Shown: piece by piece, positions 50,543 to 61,796 of the stretch
Layout of the letters: each line of letters starts with the position of its first letter
Numbering within the stretch: the first letter of the stretch is position 1
NCBI GenBank assembly: GCA_037833965.1
Contig: AP031351.1
Span: 3,732,501-3,796,500 of the forward strand
From: Marchantia polymorpha subsp. ruderalis
Taxonomy: Eukaryota > Streptophyta > Marchantiopsida > Marchantiales > Marchantiaceae
Direction of reading: 5' to 3'
DNA length: 64,000 nucleotides
Translations under genes and position numbers: made by a program
The notes under the pieces: model-generated
Seen by the model: only the letters and a program-made list of their open reading frames with translations
Databases searched by the model: none
What the model was told of the DNA's origin: nothing

Positions 50543-50704
50543 TGATAACTTTTTCAATTCTTAACGGTTTGACTTAGTTAGGGGCTTGTTGGAAAGAGCT
50601 CAACACGCTCGTTCCAACGAGCCCAAGAACGTTTAAAAAAAAGCAGGGATCTGTGAGTTATGAGCGTCGGGGGTGACTGTTATAGATAGGCAAAGGTGCG
50701 GAAG
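50543..50704 (+). repeat. module copy D of the dispersed repeat
   Basis: Begins GATAACTTTTTCAATTC and contains CTTGTTGGAA paired with TTCCAACGAG. It ends AGGCAAAGGTGCGGAAG as in copy B. Copies C and D form a pair about 320 bp apart, matching the A-B pair. Confidence 0.8.
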
Positions 50705-51152
50705 AGTGTCTTCGGCGAGAGGATGCCTTCGGCGGTGTGCGGAAGAAGATTTCGGACGGCAGATGTTGGCGTGGTCATGAATGAAGAATGTACAGGTGTG
50801 GCAGTGGCGGCGGCGTGAAGTCAAGCGTGGGAAATAGGACGGCGGGGCATGAAGTCGCGCATGGGAAGGAGGCCGTTACCCATCATTGCGGGAACGGCAT
50901 TCACGCGGCCTGTGGATTACTCGGCCCTTGGACGTTGGAGGGGATTATTCGGCCTGCGAGCTGGGATCGTGTGGTGTGCCATTTGTGTGGAGACGCTGGT
51001 GGGATCTGTAGGAGAAATAGAGTGTGGATGTGGATGATTTTCCCAGGGAAGTGGTGAGAATTAGGAGGGGAGTGTGGAGAGTTCGAAGTAGGAGGAAGCA
51101 AACTCTCGTGGGTGGAGAGTCGTATCTGACAGTGAAATTAAATTGGGATATG

Positions 51153-51218
51153 AGATTGAAGTGCAAAATTTGTGAGTGGGAGTTAAGATTGAAGTGTAAA
51201 ATCTGTGAGTGGGAGCTG
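51153..51218 (+). repeat. 33-bp tandem repeat, two copies
   Basis: AGATTGAAGTGCAAAATTTG starts at 51153 and its variant AGATTGAAGTGTAAAATCTG at 51186, each followed by TGAGTGGGAG. Degenerate GTGAAATCTGA-like echoes continue to about 51380. Confidence 0.75.
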
Positions 51219-53385
51219 AAATCAGAGTGGAAGATCTGAGAATGGTAGCTGAGAGTGAAGTGAAATCTGACCGTCGGGATCTGAATTTGAAACTGAAAAG
51301 GGAGAGTTAAATCTGAGAGAGGAATCTGGTGGGGTCTGAAGGTGGAAGCTGAGAAATCGACACTGAAATCTGATTAGGAATTGGGAGTGGGACTCGGAGC
51401 TAGGATAGACCACAGCGGCTGTGGTATTGAGAATGTCACCCAAAGTTGGATTGAATCTTTATGTAACAAAGAGCTTGTCTGCTGCTCTTGTGGAAATAGC
51501 AGACAGCAAGTTATTATTTTTAGTTCTGGATAATTTGTCTGTGAAAGAGCAAGTGTTTAGAATCTCGTTGTCTTGGATACACTTAGAGCACATGGCTTGA
51601 GCTCAGCGAAGTTAGATTATGGGAGCTCGAACCCCCACCTGGACTACAAACGCTGAAGGGTGGAAAGGTTCGACTCACACACATTTGACGCAGATTAGGT
51701 GCAATCCAAAGGAATAATGATATGCAAGATTGCTACAGTGCAAAACTTTCTCTACGTCAAAGATTTACTAAATTCATCGGCGTTGGATCAGATGGATTTA
51801 AAAAATTGCTTATAGGTTCATCATGTGTGACACCAAAAGCACCCAAAATTTGTTGAGCAATTGCGATTGGTTCATTCATTGTGGGTGGATAGCTTATCAT
51901 CACCTCCTTTTGAATTTGATTCTTCAAATCTCACTTGAACACGTCCAAGTCTTCTGCTGCACTCATATTCATGATACATATTTGAAAATCACAAAATTTT
52001 TCAATGTACTCATAGATATTTACTTTGTTTCAAATCCAGCAACTTAATTCTTGGACTTTGAAGAAAATACACCCCTTGAAAATTTTGCAGAAATCTTTTC
52101 TACATTGCACTTCCTAAAATGGTAGCATCTCATTACTTAAAGCATTCTTTTCCATATTGTGTACCATGTGAGAGTCTAATCTGTAAGATAAAATTCCATG
52201 AACATTCCAACATTATAATTGGAAACATGAAAATGGTTAAATGAATATTCATCATCATTATTCATCTCTCTAACATTCCCATCGCTCTATTCTCTTTGTA
52301 AGTTTACACCTTACAAGATTTTCCCATTTGAAACAAATAATTTGCTTGATCTTTAATCTCTCGAAGACGTCTTCTATTTGTCTTTGGTGCATCAATAGTA
52401 GTTGGTTCTGACTGAACTTGAAAAGCTTGAAATTAAGTTTCAATTTTTCATCTCTCCAACTCTTTCTCTCTCTACTTTTTAACTCTCCAATGCAAAGATT
52501 TTATCTTCCATGTCTTGCTGCTTGGTATGTTCATCTAATATCGTGTTTCTCAATTCCTTCATCTCCGCCATGATTGCGTTCAGAATCTCATGCATATCGA
52601 TTGATATCTCCATGCTTCCTCACACACAATCCAATACAAAGTGAGTAAAATCACTACCTTGACTTTAAAAAGAAGTAACCAGAAAAGTTATAGGTGATTC
52701 TATCACAACTCTATAATACTCTTTACCATAATTTTTCACAAGAAAATCTTTCCACGATCTCTTATTTCAATATACTATTCTAATTTCCGCAAAAATGTTG
52801 AACGGGTGGTTCGCAATTCAAATCTATAAAACATTCAATATATATATTGTATATGGTACAATCCCAAATCTCTCCATAATTAACTATTGTAGAATCAGTG
52901 GCACTCTCAACTTCATCACTCTAGTCATTAAATCTTCACTCCAACAAGCCACAAAGTACATTTGAAAATGAGTTTTCTCTATGCAACAAAGTTAAATATT
53001 GAAAAATTTAGGAATAGACCAATGCGGTAGTGGATTCCAATCAAGCTCATCCATATTTGCAAAACCACAATTTTTTTCCTTTACTTCTTTCTCTACATGC
53101 AAATCAATGAACTCTGCCAAATTCTATACACTATCAAAACTGCACTTTATTATCACTCACTTGCTATTTCATGAGGGGTAATTCACAGTCAAGTAGAGAG
53201 AAAGGTTGCTCTAATATCATTGTAACACTAAAATTTAAAGAGAATTTCACTCGAAGATGGAAATATAAATTATAAAGATAAGAAATCCCAACAATGATTC
53301 TTCTGTACCTTATATAGCTATCACCAACAAATACAAGGAGATAATATCTTATCCACACTATTCATCCCACTCATAGTGAATGGAT

Positions 53386-53496
53386 GACGTGACAGATAAC
53401 CCTAACAAATGCACGGATTACTGACGTGACAGATAACCCTAACAAATGCACGGATTACTGACGTGACAGATAACCCTAACAAATGCACGGATTACT
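53386..53496. repeat. 37-bp unit repeated three times inside the right gypsy LTR
   Basis: Units at 53386, 53423 and 53460 each begin GACGTGACAGATAACCCTAA. The corresponding part of the left LTR (near 42410) has a single unit. This expansion explains most of the LTR length difference (483 against 349 bp). Confidence 0.85.
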
Positions 53497-53703
53497 GACG
53501 TGACACTCGTAACTAACACGCTCAATCCTTAGCTAACAAGCACACGGATCGTTGACGTGGCGCTGTCAACTAACACACCTACTCTCTAACTATCAAGCGC
53601 GCTAATTGTTGACGTGACAGTTATGACTAGTGCATGCTAAAGTATCTAAATCAACATTTGGAGTAACATCTACTTTGGTTCTAACTAACGAAAGATGGTT
53701 ACA

Positions 53704-55255
53704 TGAAATCACTGATTGACAACAAGAATTGGTAGTTGGTTGAGACCGTAAAGATCAGACAGTGATTGACTCCAAGTGAGTGTATAAGTTGAAACACAAT
53801 GTAGCAGGAAATGAGGCAAGAATATTCAAAGCTAGGTTGGTGGTTAGAAGTTTCACACAAGAGAAGTATGTGAATTACAACAAAGTTTATTTGCTTGAAA
53901 CAAAGTATGATACCATTTGTTTCGTATGTAAACTGGTCACAATGTTCAATCTTATTATAAACCAGATGGATGTGGTTAGAACCTTTCTTTATGAATACAT
54001 ACAAGAGAAGATATACTTGAGACAACCAGTTGGCTTTGAGTTCAAAGTCAAGTGAATGTTGGTTTGTAAATTTAGAAATCACTGAATGGAGTGAAGCAAA
54101 CTACTAGACATTGGAATACACGATTTGATAAGTTTATGAAGACACAAGGTTTTCTTTGAATCATGTATGATCCTTGTGTCTACATGAAGACGATCAATGA
54201 TAAGACATTCAATCTCATCATTTAAGACTCTACGTTGACAACATGCTTATCTTGGCAAAAAATTAATCCAATGTCGATGAATGCAAGAATCAACTGAAGT
54301 TTACATTTAAGATGAAGGATATAGGAGAGTCAAAGAGAATATTAGATGAGGATATTTATAGAGATTTTGAATAGAAAAAGTTATGGTTGAGTCAAGGCAA
54401 GTATGTTTGCCGTATACTTGACAAGTTCAATATGGTGGATTCGAAAGTAGTATGGATTTTTCTGCCAGCACATTTTAAACTCTCAGCAGTTCAATGATCT
54501 ACATATGCTGTGGAGAAAGGAAGAATGTCATGTATTCCCTATAAAACAAGTTGTAGTCAATGTATGTAATGATCTGCACTAGGCCTTATATTACGCTGGC
54601 AATGGAGAAGGTGAGCAGGTACATGTCGAATCTAGACAAAGTTTACTGGAAAGCAGTGAAATTAATTTTGAGATATCTAAAAATTATAATGAATTATGGT
54701 TTATTGTTTGATGTATCATTAGACAATGCCAAGTCCTTGTTTGGCTATGTTGATACTGATTACAGACAAGATTTAAACAAAAGGAGATCTACAACTGGAT
54801 GTAAATCCAAGTTGTAAACCAAGTCACCAAGTGTAAACACATGTTTACATTTGGCAGTGGAAGTATTAGTTGCAGATTTACTTTGTAGAACTGCATAGCT
54901 TAGTCAACAACGGAAGCTGAATATGTGACAGTAGCAGAAACGGCAAAGAAAGCTATTTGATTGGATAGGCTTAGGTTGACACATGGTGTGTCAATCTTTA
55001 TTGTGATAGCCAAAGTGCTTTACATTTGGTTGCAAACCAAGTCAGGAATAGAAGTGTGAAACACGTGGACATTATATATCACTTTATTAGACAACTAATG
55101 TCTCATAAAACAATTTTTGCTAGTCAAAATTTACGTTAAACTCAATTCAACTGATGCGTTGACCAAAATTATTCATTTGGAGAGTTTTAGCCGACATTGT
55201 GCTATTATGCGAGTTGTGTATAGAGAACACGAGAGATATTACTCTATCATGTTAT
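53704..55255 (+). mobile_element. second fossil Ty1/copia copy, right part
   Basis: Resumes at the right edge of the gypsy LTR and parallels the first copia copy (about 39830-41330) through reverse transcriptase and RNase H remains, ending near 55255. No 3' LTR is seen after it. The copy is old and broken, with many breaks. Together with 41985-42241 it was the target of the gypsy insertion. Confidence 0.85.
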
Positions 55256-57519
55256 TAACTCTTATTTAGACAACCAATACTCACGAATCCAAGTGTATGA
55301 CATTCATATTCACACCAAGGTTTTGATTTTGTGTAAGTCCCCATAACATACTATACTCTGCAAGAAGTCATCTTTATATTCCACAACACCTAGCTAGGTG
55401 AAATACTCTTCATTTTGAGATCAAATGCGCCTGAACCTAACAAGAGTCTAAAATTCTTCGGCAGTCAGCTCTACAAAGTGGGTCACATGAACCTCAATTA
55501 CCCATTTCAAACTCATAATAGTTTGGAGGTGATTATTCCCCAAGAATCATATTCGAAAGTTGCAATTACAGTTATAATCAGATCAGATTTGACACGAAAT
55601 TACGAGGTTGTCAATTGTGTTTTCGGCAACTGAAGATTATCTGTGGAGTCAGAACATTTTTTCATTCCCTCCCTGTGTTTTTGGATAAGAGACAAATTCA
55701 AGTCTAACGAACATTGTTAACTGAACAAGGATATATAGAAGACCCTCAATAAAGTTGGAGTTTCTATTAGCGAATAGAACGGGCATATAGCATCATTTAG
55801 TGACATAGTGATCACACCTGTTGAAGATCATAAATTAAGATAGTAATTTTTGCGTATGAATTTGAATGCTAGTCCAGGTTTTTTTATCGCTTCTACACGT
55901 CGTCAAGAGTATTTTATCCTTTTAACTGGCAGGCTAGAACACTCATTGAAACTGTGTAGTACTAATTGTAGCTTGTACAGAATGAAGGGAATTAAATAGT
56001 TCCATAGAGGGCAAGTTCAAGACGAATGCTCTAACAGTTCAGATTCCAAGCATACAGAATTACAGATTAACTAACCGAAACTAGTAATCCAAACTATTGG
56101 TTTGATTCCTCACTTTCCGCATGAATAAGCATATGCTTATTCGAGAGAGTTAGGGACACTATAAGAGAAAACTCACCGCTAATTACCTCAAATGCACATC
56201 AAAGAATACTGATAATGCTTTTTGGAATTTCTTCCTAAATATACATGTCAGGTTCTAGTTATTGCACCTAAGTTGAGATCATACTCTACTGATAAGTCAT
56301 CATTCTTGCACCTCTTACTTCTCAAATATAAACCATGGACCAGCTCCTTACAGTTAATTAGTCATATTCTGGTTTGCAATCAGATTGTCCAGAACTGTCG
56401 CATGACAATGCGATCTTACTCGAACTGTGTATTTCAGGCACAACATGTAATTTCATATTCTGTTTCAAACTTTCATTCACTGGTTTGAGATTAATCTGAG
56501 CTGTTTTCTGTATCAAAACGCAAGTTTTAAATCTGACTTCATACGGCTCTAACCACGAGAACTAGATTGTAAAGATGAAGCAGTAAAATAGCAGCAATTA
56601 TCTTGGTAATCACAACTTTACATGACCAGAATTTTCTGTTTCAGAGAAAATTTCACTATCACTTCTTATTCAGTACTGGTTTCCTGCCCGATTGGTTGAC
56701 AACAATTGTATTCTATTCTGCCGGTTTTACCCACCAATATTTAAAAGAAGTAAAGTTCTCTTTGGAGGTTTGAGCCTGCAAATGGCATCTTTCTTGTCAA
56801 ATCTATATCCAAGTACTCTCCTTGAATACCTATTGATAATGTGAAGAGGATTAAAATGAGAGAAATATTACTGATGAAGAATGATCGTAACTACAGATGT
56901 AAATAATTGACATGATTTCATACTACATAATTCATGAATAAATTTGATGCTGGTTATCCACCTCGTCATCGGATACTTATTACATGTATATGTGCGACAG
57001 CAACTGAAATATTGGAATGTGTGTGATTTGCTAAATAACAGGATTGATCTCGATCGCGCAGTTATCTGATCGTTTCAGGGATTCATTATAGAAAGAAGAG
57101 ATCTGGAAGTGAATGCTCCCAGCGTGAGTTGGAAAATTCGAAATCGTGAGGTGGAAATCAAATTCCAGATTCTTATAGCATCTCATTGAGGGATTTTTCG
57201 AAAGCCCAAGTTCAGTACAGTCTGGGGTCAGTATTTGGTTGCAAAGGAATGGACCCAGTTCACTCTTTGCCATACATCCAATCTGATCATGGATGCAGTT
57301 CTGGAGTTCAGCCAGACAGCTCCTTTACAGGAGTTCCATGAAACTTGAAAATTCACGTCCTCATATGAATTTCGATTCTCTAAACTGATTCCCGAAGATC
57401 CCAAGTTACTACAAGGTAGACGTAGTGAATGTTTCTGAAGCAAGTGAGCTGGCGGGTATTTGGGGATATCCTGACTGTATAACTGCCCGATAGGCTATTC
57501 CCCCCACAGTCCTAAGTGT
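55256..57519. other. intergenic, no recognised gene
   Basis: The sequence has average composition after the retrotransposon nest. Open frames are short and unrecognised. It leads into the decayed LRR fragments at 57.5-58.1 kb and may include more of that family too diverged to recognise by eye. Confidence 0.4.
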
Positions 57520-57710
57520 ATAATATTTATTCATCCTCAACCTAAGGTTCGAGTACAAGCTACACTGTGGGTTCCTTGACATCGGAGCTAGCAGCACACG
57601 CAAGAGCTTGTATTGACTCCCAGTTTTGTCTGCCCTCAACATATTGTATAATACCAAACACAATTCCAATTTTTGATGCTCTAGCCTTGTCCCGTATGAC
57701 TTCCCCTTCC
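57520..57710 (-). pseudogene. decayed partial copy of the adjacent LRR gene
   Basis: This segment matches 58870-59065 of the LRR gene in the same orientation. The minus-strand reading gives SKIGIVFGI, NWES-QALACAASSDVKEPTV and then a stop where the gene has VELVLEP. Identity is very high over the core (GGTTCCTTGACATCGGAGCT and following bases) and lower outside, with an internal gap of about 10-20 bp. It covers only about 55 codons of the 613-codon gene. Confidence 0.85.
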
Positions 57711-57967
57711 TCTCAAAACCCCTCTAAAATTGTAGGTTGGTAACTCTGGGCTCAGCCTACATTACTTTTTCAACTGCTTTTAAGCTCTCGGCCGGTAAAG
57801 AAAATTTCTTCGCTTGTGTTAAAGATTTACGATCCTGTTTCTTTCGCTGCCTGACTACACTTCTATCAAGGGTGGGAGGACTCTCTTAATTCTAGACTCA
57901 CGTATTTCACCATATACAACTTGAAGATTGCCAAATAGCTATCGTGAATCTGAGACGCAGGAGATTG

Positions 57968-58141
57968 CTAAATACTCAACCATGCTTCTCTCAGCTCCTT
58001 GCTGTCCCCACCTTTTAGAACTTCCCTACGATCACTAGTACCATCTAGTTTAACTTTATCAGATTTTAAATCTTCCCATTCCGGAATCGCTTGGCCTAAC
58101 CTGAGGGTAACATGAAGTCTAGCCTTTGTAGCATAATACAT
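57968..58141 (-). pseudogene. 57-codon fragment of another LRR paralogue
   Basis: The minus-strand frame from ATG at 58141 to TAG at 57968 reads MYYATKARLHVTLRLGQAIP, then EWEDLKSDKVKLDGTSD. It ends KGGDSKELREAWLSI. The YATKARLHVTL start parallels RATKIRVVFGI in the neighbouring intact LRR gene, and the spacing to the W is similar. It looks like the same region of a diverged relative, not a small gene in its own right. Confidence 0.5.
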
Positions 58142-58407
58142 GAATTTGAATGATTCTCAATCTATCTGCAATTCTTCCGATCTTCCCGATCCAAGGTTAT
58201 CTTCAAACTTTCTTGATCTTTGACCCTATGAAACAAAACCAGTCACCTAATCACATGAAGTGTAATCTAACGGTTTTCTCCGCATCCAGAAGTGCACTCA
58301 TACCATAGAGTATAGAGAATGCCAACTTCTCCCGTAATGTAATGTAGCTTGGGAACTCTCACCTGCTGAAACGATTGAGATTGATGTTGTACACTTCAAA
58401 CATGAAG

Positions 58408-60249
58408 TCACTCAAAGTTGACTATAGTTTTCGTTGCAAAAATAGTTTCGGCTCGCTTCTGGTTATTCTTGAGAACCTCTTGAATCAGCGCCGCCTTTCC
58501 ATCCGTTACCCATGAGGTTCCTGAGACATCTATTTCCTGTAGAGTCAAGTTTACTTCCAGTAGCCCCATCAGGTCTCTGAACGCCTTTTCGTCGAGTGCG
58601 TTGTCAGACAAATCCAAGTGAGTGAGACTTGTGTTCTCTCGCAGGCACCAGAGCAGGTTCTGCCATACTCCTTTCCAAAAAGTATTGCTTTCAACATATA
58701 ACTTGAGTCCTTTCAGGACTGAAGTTTCTCCAGATTTCCCATTCATCGGGAGGATACAATCCGGTCTTTCTGGGCTCATACCCCATAAGCGAGTATATCT
58801 CGTCGATATACAGTAAGATTTCAGAGAATTGATTTCCCCTTGCAGTAACCTACCTAATAGTTTTAATGATAATACCAATTCATCATCAGCTGAAGGTTCG
58901 AGTACAAGCTCCACTGTGGGTTCCTTGACATCGGAGCTAGCAGCACACGCAAGAGCTTCTATAAAATCCCAGTTTTCTCCTCCCTCTTGTCTGGTATCTG
59001 AGAATAGTTTAATACCAAACACAACTCTAATTTTTGTTGCTCTAGCATTGTCACGTATGACTTCGCCGAGCTGGTTCCATTCCTCAGGACTCATCCGCAA
59101 GGACCTCAACGTCACTTCCTTCAAGGATGGGTTGGAAGTAAGAAGTTCCCTTAAACAGCCACCAAGTCCATCCATACGCTCCAGCCCAAGACGTTCAATG
59201 GATCGGTTGCCATCATCTCCGGCCAAAGCTTTTAGCAACAAGGTCGCTCCCCAGCCCACCTTCCCTAAGTCCAGTTGTTTCAACGACGAACTCTGCATCA
59301 AAGCCTGGGACAGGATTCCAACCGTCTCCTCATCAATGACCTCTCCGCGGATCTGATTGCCGTAGATACTCAACGTTTCCAATCGAGTAGCACTGCTGAT
59401 CATGTCAGCCACATGCTTCACCGCACTCGAGTCCTTCCACGCGCGATGTAAATTTAAGGATTTGAGTGTAGATTCAGAATTTCCTCGCAGTCCTGAGGCG
59501 AGATTCGAGAAACATCTGCCACTCAATCTGCAATCGTCTATTGTCAAATGTTCTACGCTAGAGGAATTCAGAATTCTCCCTATCTGTAAACACAAGCTCT
59601 CCACTTCCGCTTCTGAACTCCAATGCATATAACTAAGGACTATCACTCGTAGAACTGTGCTAGACATGAATCCTCTCAGAGCTACTTCCCACTCACTTTC
59701 CTTCAAACTCGATATTCTTCCACCACAAATATCTCGTACGTCCAGAGATTCAAGGGTATTGCAGTTGCCAATTGCCTCCAGCATTCGAACGCGCACTTGG
59801 CTTCGCAGTGTGGGGTAGCCAAGTGCGTTGGTCATGAGCGATGCACTCTCCCGATACAAATCACGAAATTCCGCCCCTCTTAAGCTGGGAAGCTTCTTTA
59901 TAGGCTCGCCTTTTCCTTCCAGACGCAGTAAAAGGTCCCGGACAGGAAGGAGGCGGACTTGTCTGGTGGGCGGGGGCGAGGGGGGGCTTGGTGGGGCATG
60001 CTCCCCCTGCCCCCCCTGTAGCTCCTCCACTGCAGCGGAGGGAAGCTCCGGTTCCTTGTCCATTCCCCGTGTTTCAGCCGCGTGACTGACATTGGACGCA
60101 CCTGCACCTTCCATTCCCCCCTCCACTCTCACAAAAGAAGAAAAGTTTGCTGCTTGGATACGCGGGTGAAGTGAAATGTAAATCGGGCATACAAGACTCC
60201 CTCTCCTCGATCCACAAGCCCGGCTCTTCTGAAGAAAACTTAACTTCAC
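58408..60249 (-). CDS. leucine-rich-repeat protein, TORNADO1-like LRR half, single exon
   Basis: An uninterrupted 613-codon frame. Residues about 50-95 are Pro/Glu-rich. From about residue 150 there are RNase-inhibitor-type LRRs, with repeats such as LESLDVRDICGG, LKSLNLHRAW, LETLSIYGNQIRGE, LKQLDLGKVGWG, LTHLDLSDNALDE and LQEIDVSGTSW. The closing KAALIQEVLKNNQ resembles the LRR end of TRN1/ROCO-type plant proteins, in which a GTPase and COR module follows. Here the frame stops at once and no such module is seen downstream. It is therefore either a naturally LRR-only member or a truncated one. Later Met codons at residues 46 (MEGAGASN, 60114) and 63 may be the true start. Expected role: protein-protein interaction; the partner is unknown. 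Confidence 0.8.
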   Translation of the reverse strand: MKLSFLQKSRACGSRRGSLVCPIYISLHPRIQAANFSSFVRVEGGMEGAGASNVSHAAETRGMDKEPELPSAAVEELQGGQGEHAPPSPPSPPPTRQVRLLPVRDLLLRLEGKGEPIKKLPSLRGAEFRDLYRESASLMTNALGYPTLRSQVRVRMLEAIGNCNTLESLDVRDICGGRISSLKESEWEVALRGFMSSTVLRVIVLSYMHWSSEAEVESLCLQIGRILNSSSVEHLTIDDCRLSGRCFSNLASGLRGNSESTLKSLNLHRAWKDSSAVKHVADMISSATRLETLSIYGNQIRGEVIDEETVGILSQALMQSSSLKQLDLGKVGWGATLLLKALAGDDGNRSIERLGLERMDGLGGCLRELLTSNPSLKEVTLRSLRMSPEEWNQLGEVIRDNARATKIRVVFGIKLFSDTRQEGGENWDFIEALACAASSDVKEPTVELVLEPSADDELVLSLKLLGRLLQGEINSLKSYCISTRYTRLWGMSPERPDCILPMNGKSGETSVLKGLKLYVESNTFWKGVWQNLLWCLRENTSLTHLDLSDNALDEKAFRDLMGLLEVNLTLQEIDVSGTSWVTDGKAALIQEVLKNNQKRAETIFATKTIVNFE

Positions 60250-60570
60250 GTCGCAGTATCACAGCTCGTGTGTATGTGCGTGCTTGGCATGAGACTTCTT
60301 GTACTCTGCATGAGTAGCCACACAAAGATTAATCCAAGCGCTCCACAGAATCCGATCAAGAGAAATCACCACGAACGACAAAACAAAGGAAGATTCTGTA
60401 AAGTGGAAACAGGAGGCTGGTTGAACTCAGTGCAGGTCACTGAAAACGATGTGAATCGAAATGAAAGCAGACAACCAGAATTATGCGTACAAAGAAAATC
60501 CTAGAGCGTGTCTAAAGGGGACTTCATACCTATTGTGGTAGTCTCCCGGAGAGAGGTGTTTGATGCACTA

Positions 60571-60654
60571 GTTACTGAATTGAGTTGACAAGCTGAAAGT
60601 TACCGATCTGAGTGGATAATATGAAAGTTACGGAACTGAGTGGACAAGCTGAAA
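60571..60654. repeat. 28-bp tandem repeat, three copies
   Basis: Copies at 60571, 60599 and 60627 share GTTAC-GA-CTGAGT-GA and a GAAA ending. They lie about 320 bp upstream of the LRR gene start on its promoter side. Confidence 0.75.
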
Positions 60655-61796
60655 GCTGAAAGTTCTGCAAGGGAATCAGAATTCCAAAAGACTGGTTCTT
60701 AGCAAAGATGTTGGGATGTGGATGCAGAATATCATGGAAAGCATGGAAGCGCAGACATCTCAGATGTTAAGTACTCTGCGTTGTGTAAAACTACATGTAC
60801 AATTGGACAGGGAGAGTGCGAATGTAGCTGGGAAAGACAGACCCTACGAAGAGTAATGCGCAGAAATATGCAGCTTAATCATCAGATCTTCTTACTGAAT
60901 GGTGTGGGTGATCGAAGTAACGGCACTATAGGAACACAACAAGCGTGTTCCTCCATATATACCTTGATTGGAAAATGTTCTTGGGAGTTCACAGTAGATC
61001 TTGACTTTTTGTGCAAGCGAACAGGATAATTGAGTCAATGTATCAGCACACTGATACACTCGATGTTGTCACAGTTACAACATAGATTTCAAATATTATC
61101 TTCATTGAATACTTTTTCCTGGAATCTTTGAACTATTCAAGCAAGTGGATGTATTCTGACAACTGAGAGACACATGAGTAGTCATCTCCGTGTACAAAGC
61201 CTGTTGTGATTTTTCCTTGCTTTGAAGATCGGTAGAGTAGTCTCCAGTACTCTGGATAACTCGTAAGTTCAGAACAAACTGATCATCTTTTTGGAAGTTT
61301 ACCAAACATAATGTCGAAAAATTGTGTACAAGGTATACGAAGCTCGATGTTTTCAACTGCTGGTATGATTGTTCTTCTACCTCAACTGTCAAGCATGTCA
61401 GCGGATGCACAGTTATAATACCAGAGTCTGGAGGTCTTTCCACCCCAAACATTAGAATGATATCAGAGTTTATAAGAGCTAAGAGCACTCCTGCTTCGCT
61501 ATCACGTTGTATAGAACACGATAGAACCAGCATGATACTTGCTAGGTTCAATGTCAATCCTCTCAAGATTTTACATTTTCGAACTTGCTTGCAAGAGAAG
61601 AAGGACTGTGTTGTATACATGAGATGGAAAACACTTCATATGCTAAATTGTAGAAAACAATGAAGATCTCGCTTAACATCTAAAGGAGAAGACAAAATAC
61701 ATGAAAATTCAAATATTTAATACATATCATCTGAAATGAAACAAGTGATTTGTCTGGACCATGGAATTTGTTCCTCCTTGTCTAAGCTGTCTTGGT

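Larger units (their letters stand above)
46250..51700. mobile_element. nested non-coding insert within the gypsy copy, family unknown
   Basis: Gypsy gag-like sequence stops near 51.75 kb and related sequence resumes near 46.25 kb, so about 5.4 kb of unrelated DNA lies between. Composition differs from both hosts (higher GC). It holds four copies of a ~130-160 bp module, a 15-bp minisatellite and many CCTTCGGCG motifs. A CCTGTGGGTTCGATC stretch near 48820 resembles LTR-internal sequence of some plant retrotransposons, so a large non-coding LTR-type element or a composite is likely. GGTGCA occurs at both possible edges (near 46228 and 51700), but this may be chance. No protein frame is recognised. 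Confidence 0.5.
42247..53703 (-). mobile_element. fossil Ty3/gypsy LTR retrotransposon, minus strand, with nested insert
   Basis: LTRs are at 42247-42595 and 53221-53703, flanked by the target duplication TGAAA (42242-42246 and 53704-53708). In the minus direction the parts are: 5' LTR (right side), a tRNA-Met-type primer-binding site just left of 53221, gag remains from about 52616 to 51770, then after the nested insert the protease/reverse transcriptase part (45578-44600), RNase H and integrase remains (about 44400-43500), and an integrase end with GPFVILKRVGEVSYKFELL at 42990-42880. That last feature is typical of plant chromovirus-like gypsy elements. The LTRs have clearly diverged and the copy is broken at many points, so it is old. 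Confidence 0.88.

Noticed and set aside
51620-51675. GGTTCGA-type motifs on both strands, suggesting a tRNA T-arm
   Set aside because: No acceptor, D-arm or anticodon arm can be placed at the required spacing.
46228-51706. GGTGCA at both edges of the nested insert as a target-site duplication
   Set aside because: The insert ends next to it do not show the expected TG...CA pattern, so the match may be chance. Edges left approximate.
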